Of a DNA stretch of 64,000 bases, positions 1 to 9,971 are shown piece after piece. The notes under the pieces were generated by a model, which was given only the letters and a program-made list of their open reading frames with translations, had not been told where the DNA came from and did not search any database. The stretch's first letter is position 1, and each line of letters opens with the position of its first letter. Position numbers and translations under genes: made by a program. The DNA is from Acidovorax radicis (GTDB taxonomy: Bacteria; Pseudomonadota; Gammaproteobacteria; Burkholderiales; Burkholderiaceae_C). The stretch is taken from assembly GCF_020510705.1 (NCBI RefSeq), contig NZ_CP075184.1, forward strand, positions 4,479,001 through 4,543,000. The letters are read 5' to 3'.

Positions 1-2
1 GG

Positions 3-620
3 TTCAGAGTGGGAGTGGCCGACTCCATTGCCAAATCCGTGGCTTATCACTTGCTGGAGCCGGCCCTGGGCATGGCGCAACAGGTGCACATGAGCTGCCA
101 GGAGGGCAAGTTCCCAGAGCTGATAGCGCAGCTGAGTGTGAACAAGCTTGATCTGGTGCTGGCCGACGAGCCCGTCTCCAAAAAAATCGGGGTAAAGGCG
201 TTCAACCACCCCCTCGGCACAAGTGGCATGAGTTTTTTGTGTGCGCCGCGCCTTCGGACACAACTGGAGGGGCCTTTCCCGCAATGCCTGCATGGCGCCC
301 CGATGCTGATTCAAGGGCCCATGTCATCCCTACGCCAGCAACTCGATCATTGGCTGACCAAGCACCATCTCCAGCCCCGCGTGGTCGGTGAATTTGACGA
401 CAGTGCTTTGATGAACGCATTCGGACGCGAAGGCCGGGGCGTCTTCACCTCACCAACGGTGCTGGATGAAGAAACCACCGTGCAATATGGCGTCGAGGTG
501 ATCGGCAGATCCTCTGACCTGGTGGAAGAGTTTTTCGCCATCTCCATCGAACGGCGCATCACCCATCCCTGCGTTGTAGCGATCACCAGAGCAGCCAAGG
601 CGGATCTGTTTGCACGCTGA
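3..620 (+). CDS. nhaR: NhaR-like LysR-family regulator, 3' part only
   Basis: The window cuts this gene: the frame is open from base 3 and ends with TGA at 618-620, giving the last 205 residues. The visible part is a LysR substrate-binding domain; the N-terminal helix-turn-helix lies outside the window. It begins inside the strand typical of this domain (FRVGVADSIAKSVAYHL) and has the NhaR-like stretch DLVLADEPVSKKIGVKAFNH. NhaR is known as an activator of sodium/proton antiporter genes, but paralogues with other targets exist and no antiporter gene is visible here. The NhaR subgroup is likely from sequence; the target is unknown. Confidence 0.8.
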   Translation, partial: FRVGVADSIAKSVAYHLLEPALGMAQQVHMSCQEGKFPELIAQLSVNKLDLVLADEPVSKKIGVKAFNHPLGTSGMSFLCAPRLRTQLEGPFPQCLHGAPMLIQGPMSSLRQQLDHWLTKHHLQPRVVGEFDDSALMNAFGREGRGVFTSPTVLDEETTVQYGVEVIGRSSDLVEEFFAISIERRITHPCVVAITRAAKADLFAR

Positions 621-963
621 GCGCCATGCTCGAACTGCGCTCAGCGGCGGCATAGAAGCGCGCCCGGGCGCTGGGTCGAGATCTGGCAGAGGATTCTTTT
701 ATCCACCCTCGCGGCGAAACACGCCATGAGACGCAGTCAAGCCGCGGGCGCTCTTCCAAGACAAAGACTCTTACGAAATCTTCAGCGGTTACAGACGAGT
801 TCAGCACCCGTGGCAAGTGCACCGCTTTGGGAGAAATCGCGCAGATCAGTGTATTCATGCGGCTGAACGTGGCACCAAAAAATACCATGGGTAGCCGCTC
901 GCATCATGTACACAAAGCCTTTAGCGAGCGGCCGGCACATCATTCAAAACAATCTTTACCGGG
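621..963. other. gene-poor gap between nhaR and the fMet tRNA terminator
   Basis: No gene is recognised here. A 12-bp perfect palindrome (GCGCCCGGGCGC, 660-671) lies about 40 bp after the nhaR stop; it has no T-run and is at best a weak terminator. On the plus strand a frame stays open for roughly 110 codons after a TAG near 653, but it has no plausible start, no recognisable domain, and contains a nearby run of unlikely residues. It could be an eroded gene remnant or chance. Confidence 0.4.
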
Positions 964-998
964 ATAAAAAAAGGGTTACGACACTGTCGTAACCCTTT
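964..998 (-). terminator. intrinsic terminator behind the fMet tRNA
   Basis: On the minus strand the arm AAAGGGTTACGACA (985-998 as complement) pairs perfectly with its partner at 970-983, and a run of seven T follows at 970-964. It lies 9 bases after the tRNA CCA end, which fits a factor-independent terminator for the tRNA transcript. On the plus strand it is followed by AATTTTATT, so it may work weakly in both directions. Confidence 0.85.
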
Positions 999-1006
999 AA
1001 TTTTAT

Positions 1007-1083
<77 letters not shown>

Positions 1084-1094
1084 GTAAGAAATGA

Positions 1095-1123
1095 ATTATA
1101 CCCTATTATTCAGCAGCTGCCGA
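1095..1123 (-). promoter_or_regulatory. sigma70-type promoter of the fMet tRNA, overlapping the rplQ 3' end
   Basis: Read on the minus strand, a perfect -10 (TATAAT, 1095-1100) follows a partial -35 (TCGGCA, 1118-1123, 4 of 6 consensus bases) at a 17-bp spacing. Transcription would start near 1088, a few bases before the mature tRNA 5' end at 1083. The -35 lies within the last codons of rplQ. Confidence 0.65.
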
Positions 1124-1498
1124 ATTATTTTCGGTTTCTGCAGCGCGATCAACCAATTCGACCAATGCCATAGGCGCGTTATCACCAACGCGGAAGCCCA
1201 TCTTCAGGATACGCGTGTAGCCACCAGGACGAACCTTGAAACGGGGTCCCAGGTCGTTGAACAACTTGGTCACGCTGTCACGGTCGCGCAGTCGGTTGAA
1301 CGCCAGACGACGATTTGCCAAGGTATCTTCTTTGGCCAGGGTGATCATGGGTTCGATCACGCGGCGAAGTTCCTTGGCCTTGGGTACGGTGGTCTTGATG
1401 ACTTCATGCTCAATGAGCGAGTTCATCATGTTTTGCAGCATCGCAAGGCGGTGCGAGCTGGTGCGATTGAGTTTGCGGAGGCCGTGTCCGTGGCGCAT
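1106..1498 (-). CDS. rplQ: 50S ribosomal protein L17
   Basis: 130-residue L17, beginning [17 protein letters not shown] and continuing with the family's [16 protein letters not shown] segment; full length for the family. It is the last gene of the alpha operon, but a 150-bp gap with two hairpin terminators separates it from rpoA, so its supply may be set below that of the upstream genes or come from another promoter. A purine-rich AGAAGGAAAG sequence precedes the ATG. The last codons overlap the promoter of the fMet tRNA. Confidence 0.97.
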   Translation of the reverse strand: MRHGHGLRKLNRTSSHRLAMLQNMMNSLIEHEVIKTTVPKAKELRRVIEPMITLAKEDTLANRRLAFNRLRDRDSVTKLFNDLGPRFKVRPGGYTRILKMGFRVGDNAPMALVELVDRAAETENNSAAAE

Positions 1499-1576
1499 GG
1501 TGCTTTCCTTCTATTTAATTAAATCCGGCAGCCGTATCAGGTACTGCCCGAGGCACTGTCCCCCACAACAGGGAAC

Positions 1577-1600
1577 AAAAAGTCCCCCTTGCGGAGGACT
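1577..1600 (-). terminator. second terminator-like hairpin between rpoA and rplQ
   Basis: Minus-strand AGTCCTCC pairs with GGGGGACT across a GCAA tetraloop (1581-1600, one T-G pair) and is followed by TTTTTG. The GNRA-type loop and T-run fit an intrinsic terminator or attenuator directly downstream of a similar one. Confidence 0.65.
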
Positions 1601-1601
1601 G

Positions 1602-1630
1602 AAAAAATGGGCTCTCTTTTTGGGAGAGCC
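1602..1630 (-). terminator. first terminator-like hairpin after rpoA
   Basis: On the minus strand GGCTCTC pairs perfectly with GAGAGCC (arms 1624-1630 and 1610-1616) around a 7-base loop, followed by CA and six T at 1607-1602. It sits 19 bases after the rpoA stop and would terminate or attenuate transcription before rplQ. Confidence 0.75.
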
Positions 1631-1648
1631 TATGATTATAGCGTTTGC

Positions 1649-2641
1649 TTAGCGCTTGTCGAGGCCAGCCGGCGGCCAGTTCTCAAGCTTCATGCCCAGC
1701 GTGAGACCACGCGATGCGAGTACTTCCTTGATCTCGTTGAGCGACTTGCGACCCAGGTTAGGCGTCTTGAGCAACTCGTTCTCGGTGCGCTGAATCAGAT
1801 CACCGATGTAGTAGATGTTCTCGGCCTTCAGGCAGTTGGCAGAACGCACGGTCAGCTCCAACTCGTCCACAGGACGCAGCAGGATCGGATCGAATGTGGC
1901 ATTGCCGCGTGGGCCCGCCGGTGCGTCAAACGCTGCCAACTCGCCACCTTCCAGCTGTGCGAACACAGCCAACTGCTCCACCAGGATCTTGGCCGATGCG
2001 CGCACGGCGTCTTCGGCAGTGATGGCGCCATTGGTTTCGATCTCGACCACCAGCTTGTCCAGGTCCGTGCGCTGTTCGACACGTGCGCTTTCCACCGTGT
2101 AGCTCACTCGCTTCACAGGGGAGAACGAGGCATCCAGAACAATACGGCCAATCGACTTGGTCGATTCGTCCGCGTAGCGACGCAGGCTGCCAGGCACATA
2201 GCCGCGACCCTTCTCGACCTTGATCTGCATGTCCAGCTTGCCGCCAGCCGACAGATTGGCGATCACATGATCAGGGTTGACGATTTCCACGTCGTGAGGA
2301 GTCTGGATATCACGTGCGGTGACCACACCTTCGCCATCTTTGCGCAGGCTCAGCGTGACTTCGTCACGGTTATGCAGCTTGAACACCACACCTTTGAGAT
2401 TCAACAGAATGTTGACTACATCCTCCTGAACGCCATCGATGGAAGAGTATTCATGAAGAACACCCGCAATAGTGACTTCTGTCGCTGCATAACCCACCAT
2501 GGACGAGAGCAGGACACGCCGAATGGCGTTCCCCAGCGTGTGGCCGTACCCACGCTCGAACGGCTCCAGCGCGACCTTGGCACGATTGTGGCCAAGCTGC
2601 TCGACATTGATCGCCTTGGGTTTCAGCAAATTGGTTTGCAT
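1649..2641 (-). CDS. rpoA: RNA polymerase alpha subunit
   Basis: 330 residues, the usual length. The N-terminal dimerisation domain (about 1-230) contains [20 protein letters not shown]; the C-terminal domain (about 245-325) contains [16 protein letters not shown], the region that binds UP elements and activators, and ends with [16 protein letters not shown]. It assembles the beta and beta' subunits of RNA polymerase. It lies 112 bp after rpsD, with a GC-rich hairpin (AACCGCG / CGCGGTT, about 2700-2719) in the gap, and is followed by two terminator-like hairpins. Confidence 0.98.
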   Translation of the reverse strand: MQTNLLKPKAINVEQLGHNRAKVALEPFERGYGHTLGNAIRRVLLSSMVGYAATEVTIAGVLHEYSSIDGVQEDVVNILLNLKGVVFKLHNRDEVTLSLRKDGEGVVTARDIQTPHDVEIVNPDHVIANLSAGGKLDMQIKVEKGRGYVPGSLRRYADESTKSIGRIVLDASFSPVKRVSYTVESARVEQRTDLDKLVVEIETNGAITAEDAVRASAKILVEQLAVFAQLEGGELAAFDAPAGPRGNATFDPILLRPVDELELTVRSANCLKAENIYYIGDLIQRTENELLKTPNLGRKSLNEIKEVLASRGLTLGMKLENWPPAGLDKR

Positions 2642-2753
2642 TCAGACTTCCTCTCAATACCCCCAGCTCGTTACACCGGTAAGGCTGGTGAAGCGCCTAA
2701 ACCGCGATGCCTCGCGGTTCAGGGACGGTTTTCTTGAAATACGTACCGAGCGA

Positions 2754-3377
2754 TTAGCGCGAGTACAACTCAACGATCAGGGATTCGTTGATGTCGGCAC
2801 CAAACTCATCACGATCAGGCACCTTCTTGAAGATACCTTCGGCCTTTTCCGCATTGACATCCACCCAAGCAGGCATGCCGACTTGGGCCGCCAGTTGCAG
2901 GGCCTCAACAATGCGGTTTTGCTTCTTCGATTTTTCACGCACTGCCACCACATCGCCCATCTTCACGAGGTACGAAGCGATGTTCACGGACTTGCCGTTC
3001 ACCGTGATCGCCTTGTGGGAAACCAGTTGACGCGCTTCAGCGCGGGTCGAACCGAAACCCATCCGATACACGACGTTATCGAGGCGAGATTCAAGCAGGA
3101 ACAGCAAGTTGGCGCCAGTGTTGCCCTTCTTGCCGTCAGCGGCTTCAAAGTAACGGCGAAACTGCTTTTCCAGAACGCCATACATCCGCTTGACCTTCTG
3201 CTTTTCACGCAGTTGCAGACCATAGTCCGATGTCCGCTGGCCAGAGGTACGGCCGTGCTGGCCAGGTTTTGAGTCAAACTTGGACTTGTCAGCGATCGAA
3301 CGGCGTGCGCTCTTGAGGAACAGGTCCGTGCCTTCACGGCGGGAGAGTTTGGCCTTGGGGCCGAGGTAACGTGCCAC
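2754..3377 (-). CDS. rpsD: 30S ribosomal protein S4
   Basis: 207 residues, full length. It starts [16 protein letters not shown] and has the S4 RNA-binding domain with [18 protein letters not shown] and [19 protein letters not shown]. It is a primary 16S rRNA binder that nucleates the small-subunit body. In E. coli S4 represses translation of the alpha operon; I cannot tell from the sequence whether a matching mRNA pseudoknot exists here. A 90-bp gap with a hairpin (GCCGCCTG / CAGGCGGC) separates it from rpsK. Confidence 0.98.
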   Translation of the reverse strand: MARYLGPKAKLSRREGTDLFLKSARRSIADKSKFDSKPGQHGRTSGQRTSDYGLQLREKQKVKRMYGVLEKQFRRYFEAADGKKGNTGANLLFLLESRLDNVVYRMGFGSTRAEARQLVSHKAITVNGKSVNIASYLVKMGDVVAVREKSKKQNRIVEALQLAAQVGMPAWVDVNAEKAEGIFKKVPDRDEFGADINESLIVELYSR

Positions 3378-3467
3378 TTGAGCTTCCTTTGTGTCATCTA
3401 CCGCAAACCATTGCGGGAGCCGCCTGAGGCGCTTACGCGTTCACAGGCGGCGGTGGGCTTAGAGAGA

Positions 3468-3872
3468 TTAGATACGACGGCGCTTTTGAGGGCGGCAGCC
3501 GTTGTGGGGAACCGGGGTCACATCAGAGATCGATGTGATTCGGATACCCAGTGCGCCCAATGCGCGCACCGAAGACTCGCGGCCAGGGCCCGGGCCTTTG
3601 ATTTCAACGTCAAGGTTTTTAATGCCTTGATCAATGGCAGCGCGTCCAGCCACTTCCGAAGCCACCTGGGCTGCGAATGGAGTGGACTTGCGTGAGCCCT
3701 TGAAACCTTGGCCACCGGACGAAGCCCACGACAAGGCATTGCCTTGGCGATCAGTGATCGTGATGATGGTGTTATTGAACGAAGCGTGCACGTGTGCAAT
3801 ACCGTCCGAAACGTTTTTCCGGACTTTCTTGCGAACGCGCTGAGCTGCGTTATTGGCAGGAGATTTAGCCAT
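3468..3872 (-). CDS. rpsK: 30S ribosomal protein S11
   Basis: 134 residues. The family core is clear: [18 protein letters not shown] near residue 25, [11 protein letters not shown], and the basic end [18 protein letters not shown]11 forms part of the small-subunit platform near the mRNA exit site. It follows rpsM by 18 bp and precedes rpsD in the alpha operon order. Confidence 0.98.
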   Translation of the reverse strand: MAKSPANNAAQRVRKKVRKNVSDGIAHVHASFNNTIITITDRQGNALSWASSGGQGFKGSRKSTPFAAQVASEVAGRAAIDQGIKNLDVEIKGPGPGRESSVRALGALGIRITSISDVTPVPHNGCRPQKRRRI

Positions 3873-3890
3873 GATGATCTTTCAATCTCT

Positions 3891-4256
3891 TTATTTCTTC
3901 AGTGCAGCTGCACCCTTGCGTGGACCCTTGCGAGTGCGTGCATTGGTACGGGTGCGCTGACCACGCATTGGCAGACCACGACGGTGGCGGAAGCCACGGT
4001 AGCAGCCGATGTCCATCAAGCGCTTGATGTTCATCGTGGTTTCGCGGCGCAGGTCACCTTCAATGGTGAACTGCTCGACTTGCTCGCGAATTTTTTCCAG
4101 ATCGCCATCAGTCAGATCTTTGATCTTCTTGCTGTAAGCGATACCAGTTGCTTCGCAAATCTTGCGAGCGCGGGTGCGACCAATGCCAAAAATGGCGGTC
4201 AAACCGATTTCCGCGTGCTTGTGCGGCGGAATGTTAATGCCAGCGATACGTGCCAT
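3891..4256 (-). CDS. rpsM: 30S ribosomal protein S13
   Basis: 121 residues starting [19 protein letters not shown], with the helix-two-turn-helix stretch [18 protein letters not shown] and the basic C-terminus [21 protein letters not shown] typical of S13. It sits in the small-subunit head and contacts tRNA and the large subunit. It lies 23 bp downstream of rpmJ and opens the alpha-operon part of this cluster. Confidence 0.98.
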   Translation of the reverse strand: MARIAGINIPPHKHAEIGLTAIFGIGRTRARKICEATGIAYSKKIKDLTDGDLEKIREQVEQFTIEGDLRRETTMNIKRLMDIGCYRGFRHRRGLPMRGQRTRTNARTRKGPRKGAAALKK

Positions 4257-4279
4257 ATGCGTCCTCTAATACTTTCCAA

Positions 4280-4393
4280 TCAACCTTGGCGCTGCTTGTG
4301 ACGCAGATCCGTGCAGATCACGCGCACCACACCCTTGCGGCGGATGATCTTGCAGTTGCGGCAGATTTTTTTGACCGAAGCCGAAACTCTCAT
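4280..4393 (-). CDS. rpmJ: 50S ribosomal protein L36 (zinc-binding form)
   Basis: A 37-residue gene between secY and rpsM. It reads [20 protein letters not shown] and ends in RHKQRQG. It keeps the Cys-X2-Cys pair (CRNC), a third Cys (VICTD) and the His (LRHKQ), so it is the zinc-binding type of L36. No infA gene is found in the 146 bp between it and secY, although infA lies there in some betaproteobacteria. Confidence 0.95.
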   Translation of the reverse strand: MRVSASVKKICRNCKIIRRKGVVRVICTDLRHKQRQG

Positions 4394-4539
4394 TGCATTC
4401 TCCTAAAACTTTTCCATCCGTCCCGGCTGTTTTGCACGGAACACAATTTGTGCCCGCGAAAATTCGTGGGGCGCCATTCAACCGATATCCAGATCTTTAC
4501 AGGTGACGCGTGTTTCAAGACCTGTCACCTTCCAAATCA

Positions 4540-5859
4540 TCAACTACCAGTATTACCCTTGAAGTTTGCCTTCTTGAGCAACGACTCGTATTGCTGCGAC
4601 ATCATGTAGTTTTGAACCTGGGCCATGAAGTCCATGGTAACCACCACAATGATCAACAGAGAGGTTCCACCAAAATAGAACGGAACGTTGTACTTCAAGA
4701 TCAGGAACTCTGGCAGCAAACACACGAAGGTGATGTACACAGCACCTGCCAATGTCAGGCGAACCAGAATCTTGTCGATATAACGGGCCGTGTGTTCACC
4801 AGGCCGAATACCCGGAATAAACGCACCACTCTTTTTCAGGTTATCTGCTGTTTCGCGGCTGTTAAAAACAAGTGCCGTATAAAAGAAGCAGAAAAATATG
4901 ATGGCAGCCGCATAGAACATGACATAGATAGGCTGACCAGGAGTCAATGCACCCGAAATGTCCTTCAACCAGCGCATCGACTCACCTGCACTGAACCAGT
5001 TCACTACCGTTGCTGGCAACAGAATGATCGAGGAAGCAAATATCGGAGGAATCACGCCAGCCATGTTCAACTTGAGAGGCAAGTGCGACGATTGACCGCC
5101 GTACACCTTGTTCCCTACTTGTCGACGGGCGTAATTCACCAAGATCTTGCGTTGACCACGTTCCACAAAGACAACGAAGTAGGTAACCAGACCCACCACG
5201 ATCACGATGAAAATGGCAGCGAGAATACTCATTGCGCCGGTGCGAACCAGCTCAAGAAGCCCACCGATCGAGCCAGGCAATCCGGCGGCAATGCCACCAA
5301 AGATCAGGATCGAAATCCCGTTGCCCAAACCACGCTCAGTGATCTGCTCACCCAGCCACATCAGAAACATTGTCCCTGCCGTCAGGCTCACAACAGCTGT
5401 CATCCGGAACCCGAAACCAGGACTCAGAACCAAGCCAGCGGAGCTTTCCAGCGCAACAGCAATACCCAGCGACTGGAACAAGGCCAAGCCCAACGTACCA
5501 TAACGGGTGTACTGAGTGATCTTGCGGCGCCCTGCCTCACCTTCCTTTTTCAACTGCTCAAAGGTTGGCAAAACGTACGTCATCAGCTGCATGATGATCG
5601 ACGCCGAAATGTACGGCATGATCCCCAACGCAAAAACTGTGAAACGCGACAGCGCACCACCCGAAAACATATTGAACAAGTTCAGGATGCCACCTTGCTG
5701 GCCACTGAACAGCTGCTGGAGCTGGGCGGGATCGATACCTGGCACAGGAATATGAGCGCCGATGCGATACACGACCAACGCGAGCAACAGAAAAACCAGA
5801 CGGCGACGCAGATCGCCGAATTTACCGGTTTTTGCAATTTGAGCTGCGCTAGTAGCCAC
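4540..5859 (-). CDS. secY: Sec translocase channel subunit SecY
   Basis: 439 residues with the ten hydrophobic segments expected of SecY. Visible family marks are the first membrane helix and plug region ([12 protein letters not shown]), [21 protein letters not shown] before the large cytosolic loop, and the C-terminal loop [17 protein letters not shown]. It forms the protein-conducting channel with SecE and SecG in the inner membrane. It follows rplO by 24 bp. The 146-bp spacer to rpmJ holds a 7-bp inverted repeat (AGGTGAC, about 4500-4532) of unknown role. Confidence 0.98.
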   Translation of the reverse strand: MATSAAQIAKTGKFGDLRRRLVFLLLALVVYRIGAHIPVPGIDPAQLQQLFSGQQGGILNLFNMFSGGALSRFTVFALGIMPYISASIIMQLMTYVLPTFEQLKKEGEAGRRKITQYTRYGTLGLALFQSLGIAVALESSAGLVLSPGFGFRMTAVVSLTAGTMFLMWLGEQITERGLGNGISILIFGGIAAGLPGSIGGLLELVRTGAMSILAAIFIVIVVGLVTYFVVFVERGQRKILVNYARRQVGNKVYGGQSSHLPLKLNMAGVIPPIFASSIILLPATVVNWFSAGESMRWLKDISGALTPGQPIYVMFYAAAIIFFCFFYTALVFNSRETADNLKKSGAFIPGIRPGEHTARYIDKILVRLTLAGAVYITFVCLLPEFLILKYNVPFYFGGTSLLIIVVVTMDFMAQVQNYMMSQQYESLLKKANFKGNTGS

Positions 5860-5883
5860 GGATGCTTTCCTTCAGAGTCACAC

Positions 5884-6315
5884 TCAGGCGACGCTGCCGC
5901 CAGCGGCTTCAATCGCGGCCTTGGCACCAACCGTAGCGCCCACGCCCGTCAGCTTGACAGCCTTGGACAGAGAACCACTTTTGATGACCTTGACCACCTT
6001 GGCCAGCTCACCGATCAAACCAGCTTGCTTGAGAGCCAGAACGTCGACTTCAGGCAGACCCAATTGGTCCAGCGCCGTCAACGTGACCTCTGCATTGAAC
6101 TTGAGCAGATGTGATTTGAAACCGCGCTTTGGCAGTCGGCGTTGCAAAGGCATTTGACCGCCTTCGAAACCAACCTTGTGGTAACCACCCGAGCGGGATT
6201 TCTGACCTTTGTGACCACGGCCAGCGGTCTTGCCCAGACCAGAGCCGATACCACGGCCTACGCGGCGCTTGGCATGCTTGGCGCCGTCTGCAGGCTTGAT
6301 GCTATTGAGTTCCAT
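5884..6315 (-). CDS. rplO: 50S ribosomal protein L15
   Basis: 143 residues. The N-terminus has the glycine- and arginine-rich extension of L15 ([28 protein letters not shown]), followed by [18 protein letters not shown] and a C-terminal domain ending [11 protein letters not shown]. It is a late-assembling large-subunit protein. It overlaps nothing; 10 bp separate it from rpmD and 24 bp from secY, in standard spc order. Confidence 0.98.
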   Translation of the reverse strand: MELNSIKPADGAKHAKRRVGRGIGSGLGKTAGRGHKGQKSRSGGYHKVGFEGGQMPLQRRLPKRGFKSHLLKFNAEVTLTALDQLGLPEVDVLALKQAGLIGELAKVVKVIKSGSLSKAVKLTGVGATVGAKAAIEAAGGSVA

Positions 6316-6325
6316 GATCTATCTC

Positions 6326-6508
6326 TCAGAGGACTTTGACCAGATAGCTGATCTTGTTAATCATGCCGCGCACTTCGGGCGTGTCTTGCAATTCGCTCAC
6401 GCTATTGAGCTTGCGCAGACCCAGGCCGCGTACAGTCGCGCGGTGCGATTCTTTGGTGCCAATCGGGCTGCGCACCAGTTGAATCTTGACAGTTTGTTGC
6501 GTAGTCAT
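6326..6508 (-). CDS. rpmD: 50S ribosomal protein L30
   Basis: 60 residues starting [18 protein letters not shown], with [20 protein letters not shown] as the family core. The frame is open further upstream, but this ATG at 6506-6508 gives the standard L30 length and leaves 13 bp after rpsE. It binds 23S rRNA in the large subunit. Confidence 0.97.
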   Translation of the reverse strand: MTTQQTVKIQLVRSPIGTKESHRATVRGLGLRKLNSVSELQDTPEVRGMINKISYLVKVL

Positions 6509-6521
6509 AGTCAACTTCCAA

Positions 6522-7040
6522 TCAAGCGAAGATGTCTTCGACCGCTTTGCCACGCTTGGCAGCAACTTGCGACGGAGTCGTGGACTTCACCAGCGCGTCA
6601 AAGGTGGCGCGAACCATGTTGTATGGGTTGGACGAACCATGGCTTTTGGCCACGATATCGGTCACGCCCAGCACTTCGAAAACAGCGCGCATGGGGCCGC
6701 CCGCAATAATGCCGGTACCCTTGGGGGCAGGAGCCATCATGACAACAGCGGCGCCGTGGTGACCCGTCACGTTGTGGTGAATGGTGCCGTTCTTCAACGA
6801 AACCTTGACCAGATTGCGACGCGCCTCTTCCATTGCCTTTTGCACAGCAGCAGGCACTTCCTTGGACTTACCCTTGCCCATGCCAACGCGGCCATCACCG
6901 TCGCCAACCACCGTCAGTGCGGCGAAACCGAGGATACGGCCACCCTTCACGACTTTGGTCACGCGGTTCACCGCGATCATTTTTTCGCGCAGACCGTCGT
7001 CCTGGCCTTCGCTCTGCACCTTGGGTTGAAATTTAGCCAT
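6522..7040 (-). CDS. rpsE: 30S ribosomal protein S5
   Basis: 172 residues. The double-stranded-RNA-binding domain begins [18 protein letters not shown] and continues [19 protein letters not shown]; the C-terminal domain has [21 protein letters not shown]5 lies near the mRNA entry site and contributes to decoding accuracy. It is 17 bp downstream of rplR in the conserved order. Confidence 0.98.
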   Translation of the reverse strand: MAKFQPKVQSEGQDDGLREKMIAVNRVTKVVKGGRILGFAALTVVGDGDGRVGMGKGKSKEVPAAVQKAMEEARRNLVKVSLKNGTIHHNVTGHHGAAVVMMAPAPKGTGIIAGGPMRAVFEVLGVTDIVAKSHGSSNPYNMVRATFDALVKSTTPSQVAAKRGKAVEDIFA

Positions 7041-7057
7041 TTTTAATTCCGTTCCGC

Positions 7058-7423
7058 TTAGAACTGCAGACCCGCTTCACGGGCTGCATCGGCCAAAGCC
7101 TTGACGCGACCGTGGTAGGCAAAGCCTGCGCGATCAAATGCAACCTTCTCGACACCTGCAGCCTTCGCTTTTTCAGCGATCAGCTTGCCGATGATCTGGG
7201 CTGCAGCGGCATTGCCACCCTTGCCCGAACCGCCGAGCGACTTGCGCACGTCGGCTTCGACCGTCGATGCACTTGCCAGCACCTTGCTGCCGTCGCCGGA
7301 GATCACACTGGCGTAGATATGGAGATTCGTGCGATTCACGGTGAGACGTGCCACGCCTTGCTGTGCAATGCGAATGCGGGTCTGGCGCGAACGACGAAGA
7401 CGCTGCTCTTTCTTGGTCAACAT
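7058..7423 (-). CDS. rplR: 50S ribosomal protein L18
   Basis: 121 residues starting [19 protein letters not shown], with the family stretch [15 protein letters not shown] and the C-terminal [21 protein letters not shown]18 binds 5S rRNA and anchors it to the central protuberance. It is 11 bp downstream of rplF. Confidence 0.98.
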   Translation of the reverse strand: MLTKKEQRLRRSRQTRIRIAQQGVARLTVNRTNLHIYASVISGDGSKVLASASTVEADVRKSLGGSGKGGNAAAAQIIGKLIAEKAKAAGVEKVAFDRAGFAYHGRVKALADAAREAGLQF

Positions 7424-7434
7424 GTTGCAGCTCC

Positions 7435-7968
7435 TTATTTCTTCTTGGTCTCTTTGATCGTGATTTTTTCGTCCGAATAACGGATACCTTTGCCCTTGTA
7501 GGGCTCGGGAGGACGAACAGCACGAATCTCGGCAGCGATCTGACCCACGCGTTGACGATCCGCACCCTTGATCACCACTTCCGTAGGTGTAGGGGTTGCG
7601 ACCGTGATGCCAGCGGGCATTTCGATGTTGACCGGATGCGAATAACCGACAGTCAGGTTCAACTTGGAACCAGAAGCTGCAGCCTTGTAACCCACGCCGA
7701 CCAGGCTGAGCTTCTTTTCGAAACCCTTGCTGACACCGACCACCATGTTGTTGACCAACTGGCGAATCGTGCCACTCATGGCGTTTGCTTCGCGGGACTC
7801 ATTGGCAGGCACAAAGCTGAGCTTGCCATCGTTGCTCGACACCTTCACCAGCACGTTTTGTGCAAGCGACAGTGCGCCACCAGAACCCTTGACGGAGATC
7901 TGGTCATCTTTCACGGACACATCCACGCCTGCGGGGATGGTCACGGGCATTTTTCCTACTCGGGACAT
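7435..7968 (-). CDS. rplF: 50S ribosomal protein L6
   Basis: 177 residues starting [19 protein letters not shown]. Two L6 repeats are visible; the second ends with the signature [16 protein letters not shown] followed by KETKKK. It sits at the base of the L7/L12 stalk near the GTPase centre. It is 25 bp downstream of rpsH. Confidence 0.98.
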   Translation of the reverse strand: MSRVGKMPVTIPAGVDVSVKDDQISVKGSGGALSLAQNVLVKVSSNDGKLSFVPANESREANAMSGTIRQLVNNMVVGVSKGFEKKLSLVGVGYKAAASGSKLNLTVGYSHPVNIEMPAGITVATPTPTEVVIKGADRQRVGQIAAEIRAVRPPEPYKGKGIRYSDEKITIKETKKK

Positions 7969-7993
7969 TTCAGTTTCTCCTCAATGCCGCGGG

Positions 7994-8389
7994 TTAGGCC
8001 ACATAGCAGAGCACTTCGCCACCGACACCGGTAGCGCGCGCTTTGCGATCAGTCATCACACCCTTGGGCGTTGTGACAATTGCCACACCCAGACCGTTCA
8101 TGACTTGTGGAATGGAATCGTGGCCTTTGTAGACACGCAGACCAGGACGACTGACGCGCTCGATGCGCTCAATCACTGGACGGCCTGCGTAATACTTCAG
8201 GGCAATTTCAAGTTCGGACTTGCCAGCTTCGGTTTTCACCTGAAAGCCGTCGATATAACCTTCGTCCTTCAACACTTGGGCAATGGCAATCTTCACTTTG
8301 GAAGAAGGCACCAGAACCGTGGCCTTGGCGACCATCTGTGCATTACGGATGCGGGTCAGCAAGTCAGCGATGGGATCACTCATGCTCAT
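7994..8389 (-). CDS. rpsH: 30S ribosomal protein S8
   Basis: 131 residues from the ATG at 8387-8389 ([19 protein letters not shown]), the standard length. The frame is open further upstream through the rpsN 3' region, but that extension is not ribosomal. The C-terminal signature [18 protein letters not shown] is present. S8 binds 16S rRNA early in assembly. In E. coli it represses the spc operon at the rplE region; I have not identified a matching site here. Confidence 0.97.
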   Translation of the reverse strand: MSMSDPIADLLTRIRNAQMVAKATVLVPSSKVKIAIAQVLKDEGYIDGFQVKTEAGKSELEIALKYYAGRPVIERIERVSRPGLRVYKGHDSIPQVMNGLGVAIVTTPKGVMTDRKARATGVGGEVLCYVA

Positions 8390-8409
8390 GTTTAATCTCT
8401 CCTGCCTGC

Positions 8410-8715
8410 TTACCAGCTGGCTTTGGTGACACCGGGGATGTCGCCTGCAAAAGCCAGTTCGCGGATCTTGGCGCGAGCCAGACCGAATTGACGGAAGGTG
8501 CCACGTGGACGACCGGTGATTTCGCAACGGTTGCGCTGGCGCGTAGGGTTTGCATTGCGCGGGAGCTTCTGCAAACCCAGACGGGCTGCATCACGCTCTT
8601 CATCGCTGCGCTTGGCATCGCCAGCGATTGCCTTCAGTTCCGCATACTTGGTTGCGTACTTGGCCGCCAGTTTTTCGCGCTTCAGTTCGCGCTGGATCAA
8701 AGCTACTTTAGCCAT
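8410..8715 (-). CDS. rpsN: 30S ribosomal protein S14 (zinc-free form)
   Basis: 101 residues, the long E. coli-like form. The C-terminal signature [17 protein letters not shown] and ending GVTKASW are present. Only one Cys is seen (NRCEITGR), so the zinc-binding CxxC pairs of the short form are absent. It lies in the small-subunit head. It is 8 bp downstream of rplE and 20 bp ahead of rpsH. Confidence 0.98.
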   Translation of the reverse strand: MAKVALIQRELKREKLAAKYATKYAELKAIAGDAKRSDEERDAARLGLQKLPRNANPTRQRNRCEITGRPRGTFRQFGLARAKIRELAFAGDIPGVTKASW

Positions 8716-8723
8716 GCTTCGCC

Positions 8724-9263
8724 TCAGTTCTTGAACGGGAAACGGAAACCAGCGAGAAGCGCCTTGGCTTCTTCGTCGGACTTGGCCGTCGTGGTAATAC
8801 TGATATTGAGACCGCGCAGGGCGTCAACCTTGTCGTACTCAATTTCAGGGAAGATGATCTGTTCTTTGACGCCGATGTTGTAGTTGCCACGGCCATCAAA
8901 GGCGCGACCGGAGATACCACGGAAGTCACGAACGCGGGGCAGAGCCACGGTCACGAAACGGTCCAGGAACTCGTACATCTGCACGCCACGCAGCGTGACC
9001 ATGCAACCAATGGCCTGGCCTTCGCGGATCTTGAAACCAGCAATAGCTTTCTTGGCCTTGGTCACCACAGGCTTTTGACCAGCAATCTTGGTCAGGTCAG
9101 CCACGGCGTTGTCCATCACCTTCTTGTCCGAGACTGCTTCGCTCACGCCCATATTCAGCGTGATCTTCGTCAGACGGGGAACCTGCATCGGCGAGGTATA
9201 AGCGAACTGCTTGATCAGTTCGGGTGCGATTTTGTCGCGGTAAATTTCTTGGAGTCGTGCCAT
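8724..9263 (-). CDS. rplE: 50S ribosomal protein L5
   Basis: 179 residues starting [20 protein letters not shown], with the signature [18 protein letters not shown] and the C-terminal [21 protein letters not shown]5 binds 5S rRNA and helps form the central protuberance. It is 9 bp downstream of rplX. Confidence 0.98.
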   Translation of the reverse strand: MARLQEIYRDKIAPELIKQFAYTSPMQVPRLTKITLNMGVSEAVSDKKVMDNAVADLTKIAGQKPVVTKAKKAIAGFKIREGQAIGCMVTLRGVQMYEFLDRFVTVALPRVRDFRGISGRAFDGRGNYNIGVKEQIIFPEIEYDKVDALRGLNISITTTAKSDEEAKALLAGFRFPFKN

Positions 9264-9272
9264 GTTTACCCC

Positions 9273-9593
9273 TTAGGCCGCCTTGATTTCAGCGCCGCTG
9301 GACTTGAACACGCGAACGCGTGCGCCGTCAGCCTGCACCTTGATGCCCACACGGTCAGCCTTACCGGTAGCCGCATTGAAAATGGCCACGTTGGACTGAT
9401 GGATAGGCATGGACTTTTCAACGATGCCGCCCGTCGTACCCTTCATGGGGTTCGGCTTGGCGTGCTTCTTGACGACATTGATGCCGTCAATAACCAGATG
9501 CGAGTCATCCTTGCGCAGCGACACCGTGCCGCGCTTGCCCTTGTCGCGCCCGGTCAGCACGATGATTTCGTCGCCCTTGCGAATCTTGTTCAT
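9273..9593 (-). CDS. rplX: 50S ribosomal protein L24
   Basis: 106 residues. The KOW motif ([19 protein letters not shown]) opens the protein, followed by [21 protein letters not shown]24 initiates large-subunit assembly at the 5' end of 23S rRNA. It is 9 bp downstream of rplN. Confidence 0.98.
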   Translation of the reverse strand: MNKIRKGDEIIVLTGRDKGKRGTVSLRKDDSHLVIDGINVVKKHAKPNPMKGTTGGIVEKSMPIHQSNVAIFNAATGKADRVGIKVQADGARVRVFKSSGAEIKAA

Positions 9594-9602
9594 GGCGCGT
9601 CC

Positions 9603-9971
9603 TTAGAGAACTTCAGGAGCCAGGGACACGATCTTCATGAACTTCTCGGTACGCAGTTCACGCGTCACGGGTCCAAAGATGCGGGTGCCAATAGGCTCCA
9701 ACTTTGCATTCAGCAACACAGCTGCGTTGCCATCGAATTTGACGAGCGAGCCATCGCCGCGACGAATACCCTTCGCCGTGCGAACCACCACTGCACTGTA
9801 AACCTCGCCTTTTTTGACGCGGCCACGCGGAGCGGCTTCTTTAATGCTCACTTTGATGATGTCGCCAACGCTTGCATAACGACGCTTCGAGCCACCCAGC
9901 ACCTTGATGCAAAGGACGGACTTGGCGCCGGTATTGTCGGCAACCTCTAACCGAGATTCTGTCTGGATCAT
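9603..9971 (-). CDS. rplN: 50S ribosomal protein L14, first gene of the spc operon here
   Basis: 122 residues starting [19 protein letters not shown], the standard L14 start; an in-frame ATG seven codons upstream is less likely. The signature [20 protein letters not shown] is present. It is the first gene of the ribosomal block: what lies upstream is glpD on the same strand, not rpsQ. A near-consensus promoter at 10130-10158 gives a leader of about 150 nt, in which I recognise no coding sequence. Confidence 0.97.
   Translation of the reverse strand: MIQTESRLEVADNTGAKSVLCIKVLGGSKRRYASVGDIIKVSIKEAAPRGRVKKGEVYSAVVVRTAKGIRRGDGSLVKFDGNAAVLLNAKLEPIGTRIFGPVTRELRTEKFMKIVSLAPEVL

Noticed and set aside
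4510..6114. A 534-codon open frame on the plus strand opposite secY and rplO
   Set aside because: It lies antisense to clearly conserved genes and its translation has no family character; it is a codon-bias shadow.
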